Positions 46,601 to 54,009 of a stretch of DNA of 64,000 bases are shown here, in pieces. A model generated the notes under the pieces. The model saw only the letters and a program-made list of their open reading frames with translations, was not told the DNA's origin and searched no databases. This stretch comes from Pseudocoprococcus catus (GTDB lineage Bacteria; Bacillota; Clostridia; Lachnospirales; Lachnospiraceae): contig NZ_JAAXCM010000062.1 of NCBI RefSeq assembly GCF_019734885.1, positions 36,845-100,844 on the forward strand, read 5' to 3'. Position 1 is the first letter of the stretch; the number at the start of each line of letters is the position of its first letter. A program made the translations under genes and the position numbers.

Positions 46601-46823
46601 GCAAGCATCGAATTACTCTGATAAAGAAAAAATCAATAATGTGGTGTACTCATACTTAGATGCTAACATTTCCAAATTTAAATTAGGAAGGTATAAATGT
46701 GGACTTCCTGGTCAAAATAATACACCTAGTTTAATGATTGGATTAGCAGGAATTGGATATGAGTTTTTAAAAATTTATGATAGTTCATTGCCATCAGTAT
46801 TGTCACTTAGTGTGGATAAATAG
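43611..46823 (+). CDS. lanM: class II lanthipeptide synthetase LanM
   Basis: A bifunctional enzyme of 1070 residues that dehydrates Ser/Thr of the precursor and then forms the thioether rings. The N-terminal two thirds is the DUF4135 dehydratase (IIKLDGDMSDAHNGGKTVFKL, TTDIHYENII, LIDLEALF). The C-terminal part is the LanC-like cyclase with zinc ligands C937 (WCHGAPG), C986 and H987 (CLCHGD). Length is normal for the family. There is only one LanM, while two-peptide lantibiotics generally have two, which agrees with the single precursor. The gene is markedly AT-rich, and AGGAGG precedes ATG 43611. Confidence 0.95.
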   Translation: MLEKFLKGTYSFERQLGKNIVFSKDEIAIIHKRKAFWEKLVHIENLINLPYFSQINQSELNMLLGEKGFEAKENDDLKEWEAMDQAIRNKKYGSVDLPKFKWINPTTQKAEDDTPFINFFIPFIKYAKGRLDEQINKCGTRYLVNDNLQKDMVKILIGHLYKLCIRVLILELNVCREENQLQGENATERMEFYSNVILKDEQYWEGLLVEYPVMYRLISKGVNNWINNMCDLLTRFSADQNYLCSIFRDNSRSFSIIKLDGDMSDAHNGGKTVFKLTLSNNKTIVYKPRSLKLDRYFNEVLEWYNSQCVKYPIYQPKIIDRETYGWMEFIENKKCQKESELEEYYYKIGVMLGLLYLLRTTDIHYENIIAFSANPVLIDLEALFHNRFHILEQNTAPGKITGIIEGSVRNVGILPNLTWHSKNHGGVDISALGGDSNQIVPMEMPVIKDYLSDEIRIEYDKGRLHSSNNRPISDDKKINIYNYRLSIEGGFLEAYSTIKESMNTFKQLVEIFKTVKVRQIIRSTQQYSTLLNIGTHPDYLRSGLDREMLFTTLYKEGKFEKKYNLVAPYEIKDLLDNDIPFFVNYPDETKLLHSRGKIEGVYEERGIDLVKGQLENMSEENCEIQLNFIRMSLMDEEKYTVNPVLVRRHDKDEKRLLEIECYKKAKEIGEELARTAISGNSAEDIGWIITNVTGVEETNWSVEPSGIDLYNGTPGILLFMAALYKITREEKYLEITKRGMNGIIKTLEKCLSIKNEMEKETVIGAYTGETSNLFPLIVIGDIIGEDYTELCSKILSNTINVVDKDENFDVVAGAAGCILQTYNVVGRKGLEKKSIELISKCADYLIVKATKKDDMMMWKPQIASNALAGYSHGAAGIALALIKAGEILGKIEYFIAAEKALNYERSLYVEKEKNWADIRALGGVTNYSQGIIPATWCHGAPGILMSRIIMLEYIKEEKAIKKIKKEIEVSLETTIFKGFGKSHCLCHGDLGNIDILLQASNYSDKEKINNVVYSYLDANISKFKLGRYKCGLPGQNNTPSLMIGLAGIGYEFLKIYDSSLPSVLSLSVDK

Positions 46824-46886
46824 AATGAATTGCATTGGTGCTCATAAAGATAGCTTTATGAGCACATTGAATAAAGGAGGAAAAGG

Positions 46887-49022
46887 ATGTTATATAAGAA
46901 AGTTCCTTTCATTCAACAAATGTCGGAATTAGACTGTGGAGCTGCTTGTTTGACTATGATATTGCATTATTACAACAATAGAGTTCCGCTTTTTGAAGTG
47001 AGTAGAAAATGTTCTTTTTCTAGAAATGGATTGACATTAAAGGGAATTATAGAAATTAGTATGTCTTATGGATTAGAGAGTAGGGCGTATAAATTATTCG
47101 ATGACTATGGAATAAAAAATTTTAAAGAATATTTGCCAGCTATCTTATTAAATAAGAAGGGACATTATGTAGTGCTAGAGGAAATAAATAAAAGACATAT
47201 TGTAATAGTAGATCCAGAAATTGGCAAACGGAAAATATCTGTGAATGAAAATTTACAAGATTACTTTGAAGCCATTGTTATTTTAAAGAAAACATCAGAA
47301 TTTGTAGAAAAAAAACACTATATTAATAATGTTACATTGGCTATAAAGCAGAATATGGGTTCATTAAAAAAATTGTGGGGTAGTATAATTCTTTCATTTG
47401 CAATTGAAGTATGTAGTCTTATATTGCCTATATGTACTCAAATTATCATAGATGTAGCTATTGGAAGGGGAAATTATGATATTATATTACTTGTATTTTT
47501 ACTTGGAATAGGAGCAGTTTTGCTTTATGGCGTATTAAGTTATTTGAAGAGTAATATAATTTTAAGTATGTCATATGACTTTTGGAAAAATTTTTCAGAG
47601 GATATTATCAAAAAATTATTTCACTTACCGATTAGTTATTTTGATATCCGCTCATCAGGAGATATTTCAAATAGAATTAACAACATAAATTTGATTAAAG
47701 ACACTATGGCAAGAATAGGTAATTCTTTAATAATTAACTGTTTATCTATTTTAGTTTTTGGAATAGCTATGATGTGCATGTCAATTAGATTATCTTTAGT
47801 AATTTATGGTATTGCTATTTTTCAGGCTGTATTTTTTTATTTTTGCATGAAACATACACGACGGCTTATGCATGAAAATTTGGAGAGGCAAGAGGTTACA
47901 TATACATATTTATTAGAAGTTTTAAAAAATATATTATTTATTAAAAGCTCAGATTCTAGTATTGATTCTATTAATCAGTGGAGGGAAATTTTTTCGCAAC
48001 AGATGACAACTAGTTCGCACAAAGAAAAATTTTCAAATTTGTTTCAATGTATACTAATGGTATTAAAACTTACTCCGTCAATTTTATTGCTTGCTCTTGG
48101 AAGCTATGAAATTGCAGCAGAAAGATTATCATTGGGTGGTCTAATGGCGTTAGTATCTATTGGAAGTATGTTTATTAATCCTGTTTCAGCACTTGCAAAT
48201 GATATGCAAGATATAGTGTATTTACGTTCTGTTTTAGAGAGACTTATGGAAATATATTATGCGGAGAAAGAAGAGAATATAAATAAGAAGGGAATTGAAA
48301 AAGAAATTCAAAGAATTCAACTTACAAATGTGAGCTTTAAATATTTTAAGTCAGGAGAAAATATTTTGAAGCGTATTAATATTTCTATTAAAAGAGGAGA
48401 AAAAATAGCGATAGTAGGAAAAACAGGCTGTGGGAAAAGCACATTGATTAAACTAATTTTAGGATTATATAAGCCAACGGAAGGACAACTTATGATTGAT
48501 GGAAATAAAATTACAGAGTTGGATGTTAATGATTATAGGAAACATATCGGTATTACTATGCAGGAGGCTTATTTTTTTGATGATACAATTGAAAAAAATA
48601 TTGATATTTCAAAAAAATGTGAAAAAATGCAAATACAAAAAGCTGCTCAGATGGCAAGACTGGATCAGGATATAAGTTGTATGGAAAAAGGATATGAAAC
48701 TAGAATAGGAGAAAATGGAAAAAATTTATCAGGTGGACAAAGACAACGGCTTTCTATAGCTAGAGCATTAGTGAAGAATCCGGATATTATTATTTTTGAT
48801 GAAGGAACCGGCCAGTTAGATGCAATAACTGAAAAAGAGATTTATAAAGAACTAAAAAATAATAATATAACACAAATTATTGTAACTCATCGCCTTTCTA
48901 CTATAAAAGATGCAGATTACATATATTTAATAGAACAAGGGGAGATAGTGGAACAAGGAATGCACAAAGATTTAATTGAAACTGAGGGTATGTATGCAAA
49001 GATGTGGAAAGAACAAAATTAA
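46887..49022 (+). CDS. lanT: LanT peptidase-containing ABC exporter
   Basis: A 711-residue exporter that trims the leader and secretes the lanthipeptide. The N-terminal C39 protease domain has C17 (LDCGAACL), H93 (GHYVVLEE) and D109 (VDPEIG). A six-helix membrane domain follows (about 160-430), then the ATPase domain: Walker A VGKTGCGKST (510-519), signature LSGGQRQRLSIARAL, Walker B IIFDEGTGQLD with D638/E639. The D-loop reads GTGQLD instead of the usual ATSALD. AAGGAGG precedes ATG 46887. It lies 63 bases after lanM and is presumably in the same transcript. Confidence 0.95.
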   Translation: MLYKKVPFIQQMSELDCGAACLTMILHYYNNRVPLFEVSRKCSFSRNGLTLKGIIEISMSYGLESRAYKLFDDYGIKNFKEYLPAILLNKKGHYVVLEEINKRHIVIVDPEIGKRKISVNENLQDYFEAIVILKKTSEFVEKKHYINNVTLAIKQNMGSLKKLWGSIILSFAIEVCSLILPICTQIIIDVAIGRGNYDIILLVFLLGIGAVLLYGVLSYLKSNIILSMSYDFWKNFSEDIIKKLFHLPISYFDIRSSGDISNRINNINLIKDTMARIGNSLIINCLSILVFGIAMMCMSIRLSLVIYGIAIFQAVFFYFCMKHTRRLMHENLERQEVTYTYLLEVLKNILFIKSSDSSIDSINQWREIFSQQMTTSSHKEKFSNLFQCILMVLKLTPSILLLALGSYEIAAERLSLGGLMALVSIGSMFINPVSALANDMQDIVYLRSVLERLMEIYYAEKEENINKKGIEKEIQRIQLTNVSFKYFKSGENILKRINISIKRGEKIAIVGKTGCGKSTLIKLILGLYKPTEGQLMIDGNKITELDVNDYRKHIGITMQEAYFFDDTIEKNIDISKKCEKMQIQKAAQMARLDQDISCMEKGYETRIGENGKNLSGGQRQRLSIARALVKNPDIIIFDEGTGQLDAITEKEIYKELKNNNITQIIVTHRLSTIKDADYIYLIEQGEIVEQGMHKDLIETEGMYAKMWKEQN

Positions 49023-49135
49023 ACAATAATATTGAAAATATAAGAAAAAATTACTCAGTCGGTCGATTTTATTACATGTTTTTTATTAATAATATTTTAA
49101 GAGTATAATAAAAATTGTAAGGAGGACAAGAAAAA

Positions 49136-49804
49136 ATGAAAAAAAATAGCTTTTTAATTTTAGGATTGACGCTTGTGCTATGCACTGCTACACCTTTCTC
49201 TGTTTATGCGCAAGATATAAATGGAGATGATTTGGTGATGATGCAAGAAACAGACTTTGAAAAAATGATTGCAGAGATTTTATCGATAAAATCTGAAAAT
49301 CCAGAACTTACAGAAGATGAAGTGTTGAAAATTATGGATGAACAGGAGTTCGGAGATAAGAGAGATATAAGAGGAATTACAGATATTTGGAACTCTCTTA
49401 CTGAATCAGAAAAAAGGTTGTGTATTCGTTATCCATTTGATGCACTTAAGGTTAATACTGCAAGAAAAATTGCAACTGAACAGACGGAGAGAAAGTTTGG
49501 ATATAGTGGATTAGGAGATAGAAGTGATGCTTTTAGACATGGTATTTGGAATGCGGAAATGAGTATTTTGCTCGGTAGTAAAAAAGCAGAGTTATTTGCT
49601 ACTGCACATGAAGATAAAGATGTTTCTGGAGATGAATCCGATGGCTTCCCTAAAATAGCTCATAAAGAAATGGATTTACATAATAATGAAGTGGGGAGAT
49701 ATATAGGAGAAGAAAATGGAAATGCTTCCGAAGATGAACTTGCAGATATAATTTATTCGAATATTTATTCAGAGTCTACTCAATTTGTATGGTTGCATGA
49801 TTAA
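49136..49804 (+). CDS. secreted DUF6973-like protein of the lanthipeptide cluster
   Basis: A 222-residue exported protein with a signal peptide (MKKNSFLILGLTLVLCTAT, cut probably after VYA at residue 25). The mature part has an acidic helical region. A conserved-looking block follows, with ordered His/Asp/Glu residues: RSDAFRHGIWNAEMS, LFATAHEDKD, and AHKEMDLHNNEVGR. I take this as the DUF6973 domain; the spacing suggests a metal site, but no activity is known. The gene directly follows lanT on the same strand, ends in a terminator and has its own AAGGAGG and a nearby TATAAT. Possible roles are second-stage leader processing or immunity, both inferred from position. Confidence 0.75.
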   Translation: MKKNSFLILGLTLVLCTATPFSVYAQDINGDDLVMMQETDFEKMIAEILSIKSENPELTEDEVLKIMDEQEFGDKRDIRGITDIWNSLTESEKRLCIRYPFDALKVNTARKIATEQTERKFGYSGLGDRSDAFRHGIWNAEMSILLGSKKAELFATAHEDKDVSGDESDGFPKIAHKEMDLHNNEVGRYIGEENGNASEDELADIIYSNIYSESTQFVWLHD

Positions 49805-49810
49805 TAAAAA

Positions 49811-49856
49811 TAGTAAGATAATCAATGGAATGTCCTTGTTTGTCTTACTATTTTTT
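49811..49856 (+). terminator. terminator of the lanthipeptide cluster
   Basis: TAGTAAGA pairs perfectly with TCTTACTA and is followed by TTTTTT. It begins 6 bases after the DUF6973-like gene and separates the lanthipeptide operon from the agr-like genes. Confidence 0.8.
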
Positions 49857-49950
49857 AGTATTGCGTAATTAAATACTCCTATTATTTGTATCAAGAAAAT
49901 GTGAAAAGGGTAGCATGGTAGTATCACGTATATTTAAGGAGTAAACGATT

Positions 49951-50331
49951 ATGGAAAGCCGGATTAAAATGCTTCGGGAAAAAAGGGGCTTGATACAGGA
50001 GCTTCTAGCAGTAGAGATAGGAGTAACACAGCAAATGCTCAGCAAATATGAAAAGGATATTACCATCATAAAAGTAGATGTCTTAAAAAGGATAGCAGAA
50101 TATTTTAATGTAACAACAGATTACCTGCTTGGGCTGTCTGACATGAAGCGGGATCTGTCCGGTCAGATCAAGATGAATGAAACATTGGATGAGTATTATG
50201 ACCTGATAGAAGTGTACAGAAGAATGGATGGGTATGACAGGGAAATGGTATGGTCGATCATGCAGACTGTTGGAAAAACTGCAGAGAAAAGAAAGCAGGG
50301 TGTGGGAAATGATAAAAGTAGCGATCTGTGA
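49951..50331 (+). CDS. XRE-family regulator of the agr-like locus, copy 1
   Basis: A 126-residue protein with an N-terminal helix-turn-helix (IKMLREKRGLIQELLAVEIG, VTQQMLSKYEKDI) and a C-terminal helical part. It is typical of small Xre/Cro regulators. AAGGAG lies before ATG 49951. The last 23 bases overlap the response-regulator gene, so the products are made together. Copy 2 differs at one residue (Gln here, Arg there, near residue 117). Confidence 0.9.
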   Translation: MESRIKMLREKRGLIQELLAVEIGVTQQMLSKYEKDITIIKVDVLKRIAEYFNVTTDYLLGLSDMKRDLSGQIKMNETLDEYYDLIEVYRRMDGYDREMVWSIMQTVGKTAEKRKQGVGNDKSSDL

Positions 50332-51037
50332 TGACGATATTGCGACAACCGGAAAGATAGAGGATATGTTGTGCCGCATAGCAAAGAGAAACTTTATTCC
50401 GATAGAAACAGAAGTGTTCTGGGAAGGAGAGCATCTGTCAGAGGCAGTAGAGAGTATGAACAACTTTGATGTTATCTTCCTGGATATCGAGATGGGGCAG
50501 GCTGATGGGATCACAGTGGCACGGAAAATCCGGGAGACAGATAAAAATGTCCTGATCATCTACGTCACGAGCCATGAAAGCTATATGCAGGAGTCATTTT
50601 CCGTAAGACCATTCCGTTTTTTGGTAAAACCCGTAGAAGAAAAACAGATAGCGGGTTGTCTGGAGGCGGCATATGAAGAAATCAGCAGCGCCGACAGTTA
50701 TTTCCGGTACAGCTACCAGAGGCTGAACTGCAAAATACCGGTGAGGGATATCCTTTATTTTGAAAGCAAGAGAAGAAAAGTGTACATAGTTACAGAAAAA
50801 GAGACCTTTGAATTTTATGGAAAACTGAATGAGATTGAGGAAAGCCTGAGAGCCAGCAAGGGCATTTTCCTCCGGATACACCAGTCTTTCCTGATAAACT
50901 ATAAACACATAAAAGGACTGGCATACGATTTTGCCGTAATGGATAATGAGGAAAGGCTCTCAATCAGTGAAGACCGCCGGAAACTGATCAGTAAGCAATA
51001 CTGTGCGATGGAGGATACGTTTTATGTCGGCATGTAA
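50309..51037 (+). CDS. LytTR response regulator (AgrA-like), copy 1
   Basis: A 242-residue regulator. The receiver domain (VAICDDD; phospho-acceptor D59 in IFLDIEMG; conserved Lys in RFLVKPV) precedes a LytTR DNA-binding domain (DILYFESKRRKVYIVT, FLRIHQSFLINYKHI). The frame is open further upstream, but ATG 50309 gives the family start MIKVAICDDD; it lies inside the xre gene. Together with the kinase downstream it forms an AgrA/AgrC pair. The target promoters are not visible. Confidence 0.9.
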   Translation: MIKVAICDDDIATTGKIEDMLCRIAKRNFIPIETEVFWEGEHLSEAVESMNNFDVIFLDIEMGQADGITVARKIRETDKNVLIIYVTSHESYMQESFSVRPFRFLVKPVEEKQIAGCLEAAYEEISSADSYFRYSYQRLNCKIPVRDILYFESKRRKVYIVTEKETFEFYGKLNEIEESLRASKGIFLRIHQSFLINYKHIKGLAYDFAVMDNEERLSISEDRRKLISKQYCAMEDTFYVGM

Positions 51038-52319
51038 GTGGATGGCAGATATGCTGCTGACGATGTTTACAGTATATCTCTTTTTCCTTTATTTTGGGAT
51101 GTTTTTTGAAAGGAGAAAAAAGAATATCCGTGTATTGCTTGGGGTTATCGTGCTTGTACTCTGGCAGGTAGGAATCCCGGAGGTTATCAATGAACTTCCG
51201 AAAGCATGGAACATAGGGACAACAGTAGGGCTTGCCCTGTTCGTTGTGGCAAATGTATTTGAAGGAAAGGCATGGATGAAAAGCTTTTTTGCGGTTACAT
51301 TTGCAGCCATCTGGATGCTCGCGGAAATGCTGATTGGCAGCGTGCTGATGATTTATGGGGAAAGCATCGTGGAAAGGCAGATTTTTGGTGCGTTTGCTTC
51401 AAGGTTCCTGTTCTTCCTGATCATCCTGGCTTTAAGGAAAGTATTTACAAATGAAAAGGTTACGGGTCTGCCGACGGGGTACAGCATCCTGATCATATTT
51501 ATCCCGACTGGGAGCATATATATCATGAACGCAGTGTTTGTACTGGCTTACAGGACTGACTGGGAATATGCCGAGGGGTATTCTCTTGTTTCCGGTCTGA
51601 TACTGCTGTTTATCAATGTGCTGATTTTTTATATTTATATACGGCTGGCAGATGATTTACGGATACGGCGGATGAATCTGGTGTATGAACAGCAGCTAGA
51701 CCTTTGTGCGAGGCACCAGGAAGAGAGGGAACTGTCCGTGCTGCAGATGAGGGATGTGCGGCATGGTATGAGAAACCATCTCCTGTCGATCCTTGCATAT
51801 GCAGAGAGAGGGGAGAGGGAGAAGCTTATCCAGTTTGTAACCGATATAATAGAGGATGGCAGGCTGAGACCGTCCGAAGAGATCAATACCGGGAATATCG
51901 TGACAGATTCCCTGGTAGGATACTGGAAGAAAAAAGCAGAAGATGCGGGGATAGAATTTCTGACGGATCTCAGCATCCCGATGGAGATGCCGTTCCGGGG
52001 AGCGGATATAAGCCTGATCATGGGAAACCTGTTGGAAAATGCAGTGGAAGGCGCCGGGAGGGCAGAAGGCCGGAAGTACATACGGCTAAAGATGAAATAT
52101 GACAAAAACAACCTGCTGATAACGATAGAGAACAGCTACCGGGGAAAGCTGGCGAAAGGGAAGGGGGAGGAACTGAGAACAACAAAAACGGATACAAGCA
52201 ATCATGGGATCGGCCTGCCATCTGTCCGTAGGGCGGCGGATAAATATCAGGGGGTGTTGTCTGTTGACACCACAGAGCCGGGGCGGTTCCTTGCCAGGGT
52301 GGTGTTGTATGGAAGTTGA
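51024..52319 (+). CDS. AgrC-like GHKL sensor kinase, copy 1
   Basis: A protein of 431 residues. Six or so membrane segments occupy the first 200 residues, as in AgrC peptide sensors. The phosphorylation region is RHGMRNHLL (H247, H252), and a GHKL ATPase domain follows (MGNLLENAVEGA, NHGIGLPSVRRAADKY). GAGG at 51011-51014 supports ATG 51024 over an earlier in-frame ATG at 51003. It overlaps the AgrA-like gene by 14 bases. No agrD or agrB follows this copy, so it may respond to the peptide made by the second locus. Confidence 0.9.
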   Translation: MSACKWMADMLLTMFTVYLFFLYFGMFFERRKKNIRVLLGVIVLVLWQVGIPEVINELPKAWNIGTTVGLALFVVANVFEGKAWMKSFFAVTFAAIWMLAEMLIGSVLMIYGESIVERQIFGAFASRFLFFLIILALRKVFTNEKVTGLPTGYSILIIFIPTGSIYIMNAVFVLAYRTDWEYAEGYSLVSGLILLFINVLIFYIYIRLADDLRIRRMNLVYEQQLDLCARHQEERELSVLQMRDVRHGMRNHLLSILAYAERGEREKLIQFVTDIIEDGRLRPSEEINTGNIVTDSLVGYWKKKAEDAGIEFLTDLSIPMEMPFRGADISLIMGNLLENAVEGAGRAEGRKYIRLKMKYDKNNLLITIENSYRGKLAKGKGEELRTTKTDTSNHGIGLPSVRRAADKYQGVLSVDTTEPGRFLARVVLYGS

Positions 52320-52433
52320 AAGTGTGGGTAAGGGAAAAGTTACATGAACACTCGATATTTTGACATTAAACAGCACAATGAGCGGAGAAGGTATATACTA
52401 ATAAAATTATAGATTGTGGAAAGAGTGGCATAG

Positions 52434-52811
52434 GTGAGAATATTATTGTTTAGTGATAGCAGAAGAGCATTTGAAAAGACTAATGAAATTATTCAAAGTA
52501 AATTTGAACTAATGTGGTATAAGTATGATGACCTGCAAAAAGGTCAATATCCTTTGGCAGATGTTGTCATTATACATTTTGATAAGGATAGAATTCAAGA
52601 TGCGACTATGCCGATAATAAGAATAAAAGGCAGGTTGGGTACACATGTTTCTATTCTAGTAATAATGAATGGAACACCACAGGAAATTTATTCTGTACTG
52701 AAAGTAGGCGCATATGATTATATAACTAATATAGATGACATGCAAGAATATAAGCAGAAATTAGAGGATATTGTTTTATGGAACAGGTATCAGAGATACA
52801 TAGATTTTTGA
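52434..52811 (+). CDS. receiver-like single-domain protein, possibly truncated regulator
   Basis: A 125-residue protein (MRILLFSDSRRAFEKTNEII...) with the fold signature of a response-regulator receiver domain: a central VVIIHFDKD strand where the phospho-Asp is expected, and YSVLKVGAYDYITNIDD like the GADDYLTKP end region. The acidic pocket and the Lys are not well conserved, and there is no DNA-binding domain. It starts at GTG 52434, 65 bases after the copy-1 repeat boundary. It may be the remnant of an OmpR-type regulator or a pseudo-receiver. Confidence 0.55.
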   Translation: MRILLFSDSRRAFEKTNEIIQSKFELMWYKYDDLQKGQYPLADVVIIHFDKDRIQDATMPIIRIKGRLGTHVSILVIMNGTPQEIYSVLKVGAYDYITNIDDMQEYKQKLEDIVLWNRYQRYIDF

Positions 52812-52902
52812 TAAATTGTATTTGTGAAAAGTATATAAAGATGGCTTTTTTTTTGTGGATATGTTAAAATAAAACAAGAATGATGAGTGAGGATTGTACT
52901 GG

Positions 52903-53886
52903 ATGAGAATAGAAAGCATATTGTCAAAGAATATTGATGCAATGGGAGATAAAGCGGCATATGATGCGGCCTGCAAGCGCTTGTTGGCAAACAAAGTGAT
53001 ACTTGCCTGGATTATGAAAGAATGTTTGGAAGAATATAGAAATTGTAATATACAGGAAATAGTTTCTCGATACATTGATGGAGAACCGGATATTGGACAA
53101 GTGCCTGTAAATGTAGATGAGCGATTATCTGGAGAACAAATAAGGAATGTATCTGTGGAAGATGCTTCTGTTTATGAAGGCACGGTTACCTATGATATTC
53201 GTTTTTGTGCGGAAGCTCCAGGAACGGAGAACAGAATCCAGTTAATAATCAATATTGAAGCGCAGAATGACTTTTATCCGGGTTATCCGATTATAAAACG
53301 TGGAATATATTATTGTAGCCGTATGATTTCATCACAGTATGGGACAGAATTTACTTCATCTCATTACGAAAATATAAAAAAGGTATATTCGATTTGGATT
53401 TGTATGAATCCTCCGCAATATAGAGAGAATACCATTACAGAGTATTATATTGCAGAAAAAAATCTGGTGGGAAATGTCAAAGAGAAGATTGAAAATTACG
53501 ACTTATTAACTGCAATCATGATTTGTTTGGGAACTACGGATGATAATTCATCTGGTATATTGAAATTATTGGAAGTATTGCTTTCGACGGAGAGAGAAGT
53601 AGAAGAAAAAAAGAAGATTCTGCAGGAAGATTTTGCAATTGAGATGACAAAGACTTTGGAAAGCGAGGTGTCTACTATGTGCAATTTAAGTAAAGGTGTT
53701 GAGGAGAAAGGAATTGAAAAAGGAATTCTTTTTTCAATTAAAAGCCTTATGGAGACAATGGGATGGTCTGCAGAACAGGCGATGGGTGGTTTGAAGATTC
53801 CTGAGTCGGAAAGAGATAAATATATAACCGAACTGAAAAATGAGAGAGACTATGAAGAAAAGTCTGTAAATAAAAATCTTCTATGA
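52903..53886 (+). CDS. Rpn family PD-(D/E)XK nuclease (putative transposase)
   Basis: A protein of 327 residues of the Rpn/PD-(D/E)XK nuclease-transposase family. It begins RIESILSKNIDAMGDKAAYD and has the catalytic-type strand pair YDIRFC and LIINIEAQND (D...ExQ). The conserved YPIIKRGIYYCSRMIS follows, and the C-terminus is a helical region ending in the AEQAMGGLKIPE pattern. Such proteins promote recA-independent recombination in E. coli and are common, often multicopy, in gut Firmicutes. TTG 52894 is also in frame, but TGAGGA favours ATG 52903. Confidence 0.85.
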   Translation: MRIESILSKNIDAMGDKAAYDAACKRLLANKVILAWIMKECLEEYRNCNIQEIVSRYIDGEPDIGQVPVNVDERLSGEQIRNVSVEDASVYEGTVTYDIRFCAEAPGTENRIQLIINIEAQNDFYPGYPIIKRGIYYCSRMISSQYGTEFTSSHYENIKKVYSIWICMNPPQYRENTITEYYIAEKNLVGNVKEKIENYDLLTAIMICLGTTDDNSSGILKLLEVLLSTEREVEEKKKILQEDFAIEMTKTLESEVSTMCNLSKGVEEKGIEKGILFSIKSLMETMGWSAEQAMGGLKIPESERDKYITELKNERDYEEKSVNKNLL

Positions 53887-53894
53887 TAATGATT

Positions 53895-53934
53895 GAGCTG
53901 GAAACACTAAATTGGAGCTTCCAGCTCTTGTTTT
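53895..53934 (+). terminator. terminator of the Rpn nuclease gene
   Basis: GAGCTGGAA pairs perfectly with TTCCAGCTC (9 bp), followed by TTGTTTT. It begins 8 bases after the stop codon. Confidence 0.8.
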
Positions 53935-54009
53935 ATATATACGACATGCTTTCAGGCATGTCAAGAGCGGACGTCAAAAACGTCCTTCTCATCATGCATA
54001 CAGATTCTG

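Larger units (their letters stand above)
49859..52369 (+). repeat. 2511-bp direct repeat, copy 1 (xre-agrA-agrC)
   Basis: This segment recurs at 57357-59867, offset 7498 bases. I counted only about four substitutions by eye (for example A/G near 50298, which changes a Gln to Arg in the xre product). The left limit is immediately after the lanthipeptide terminator. The right limit is TTTTGACATTAA, in the gap between agrC and, in copy 2, agrD. Here it is followed by unrelated DNA. Confidence 0.97.

Noticed and set aside
53943..53985. Two adjacent palindromes (GACATGC/GCATGTC and GGACGT/ACGTCC) after the Rpn gene terminator
   Set aside because: They could be an insertion-sequence end or a REP-like relic, but there is no partner repeat at the other side of the IS256-type gene and no duplication, so no element was called.
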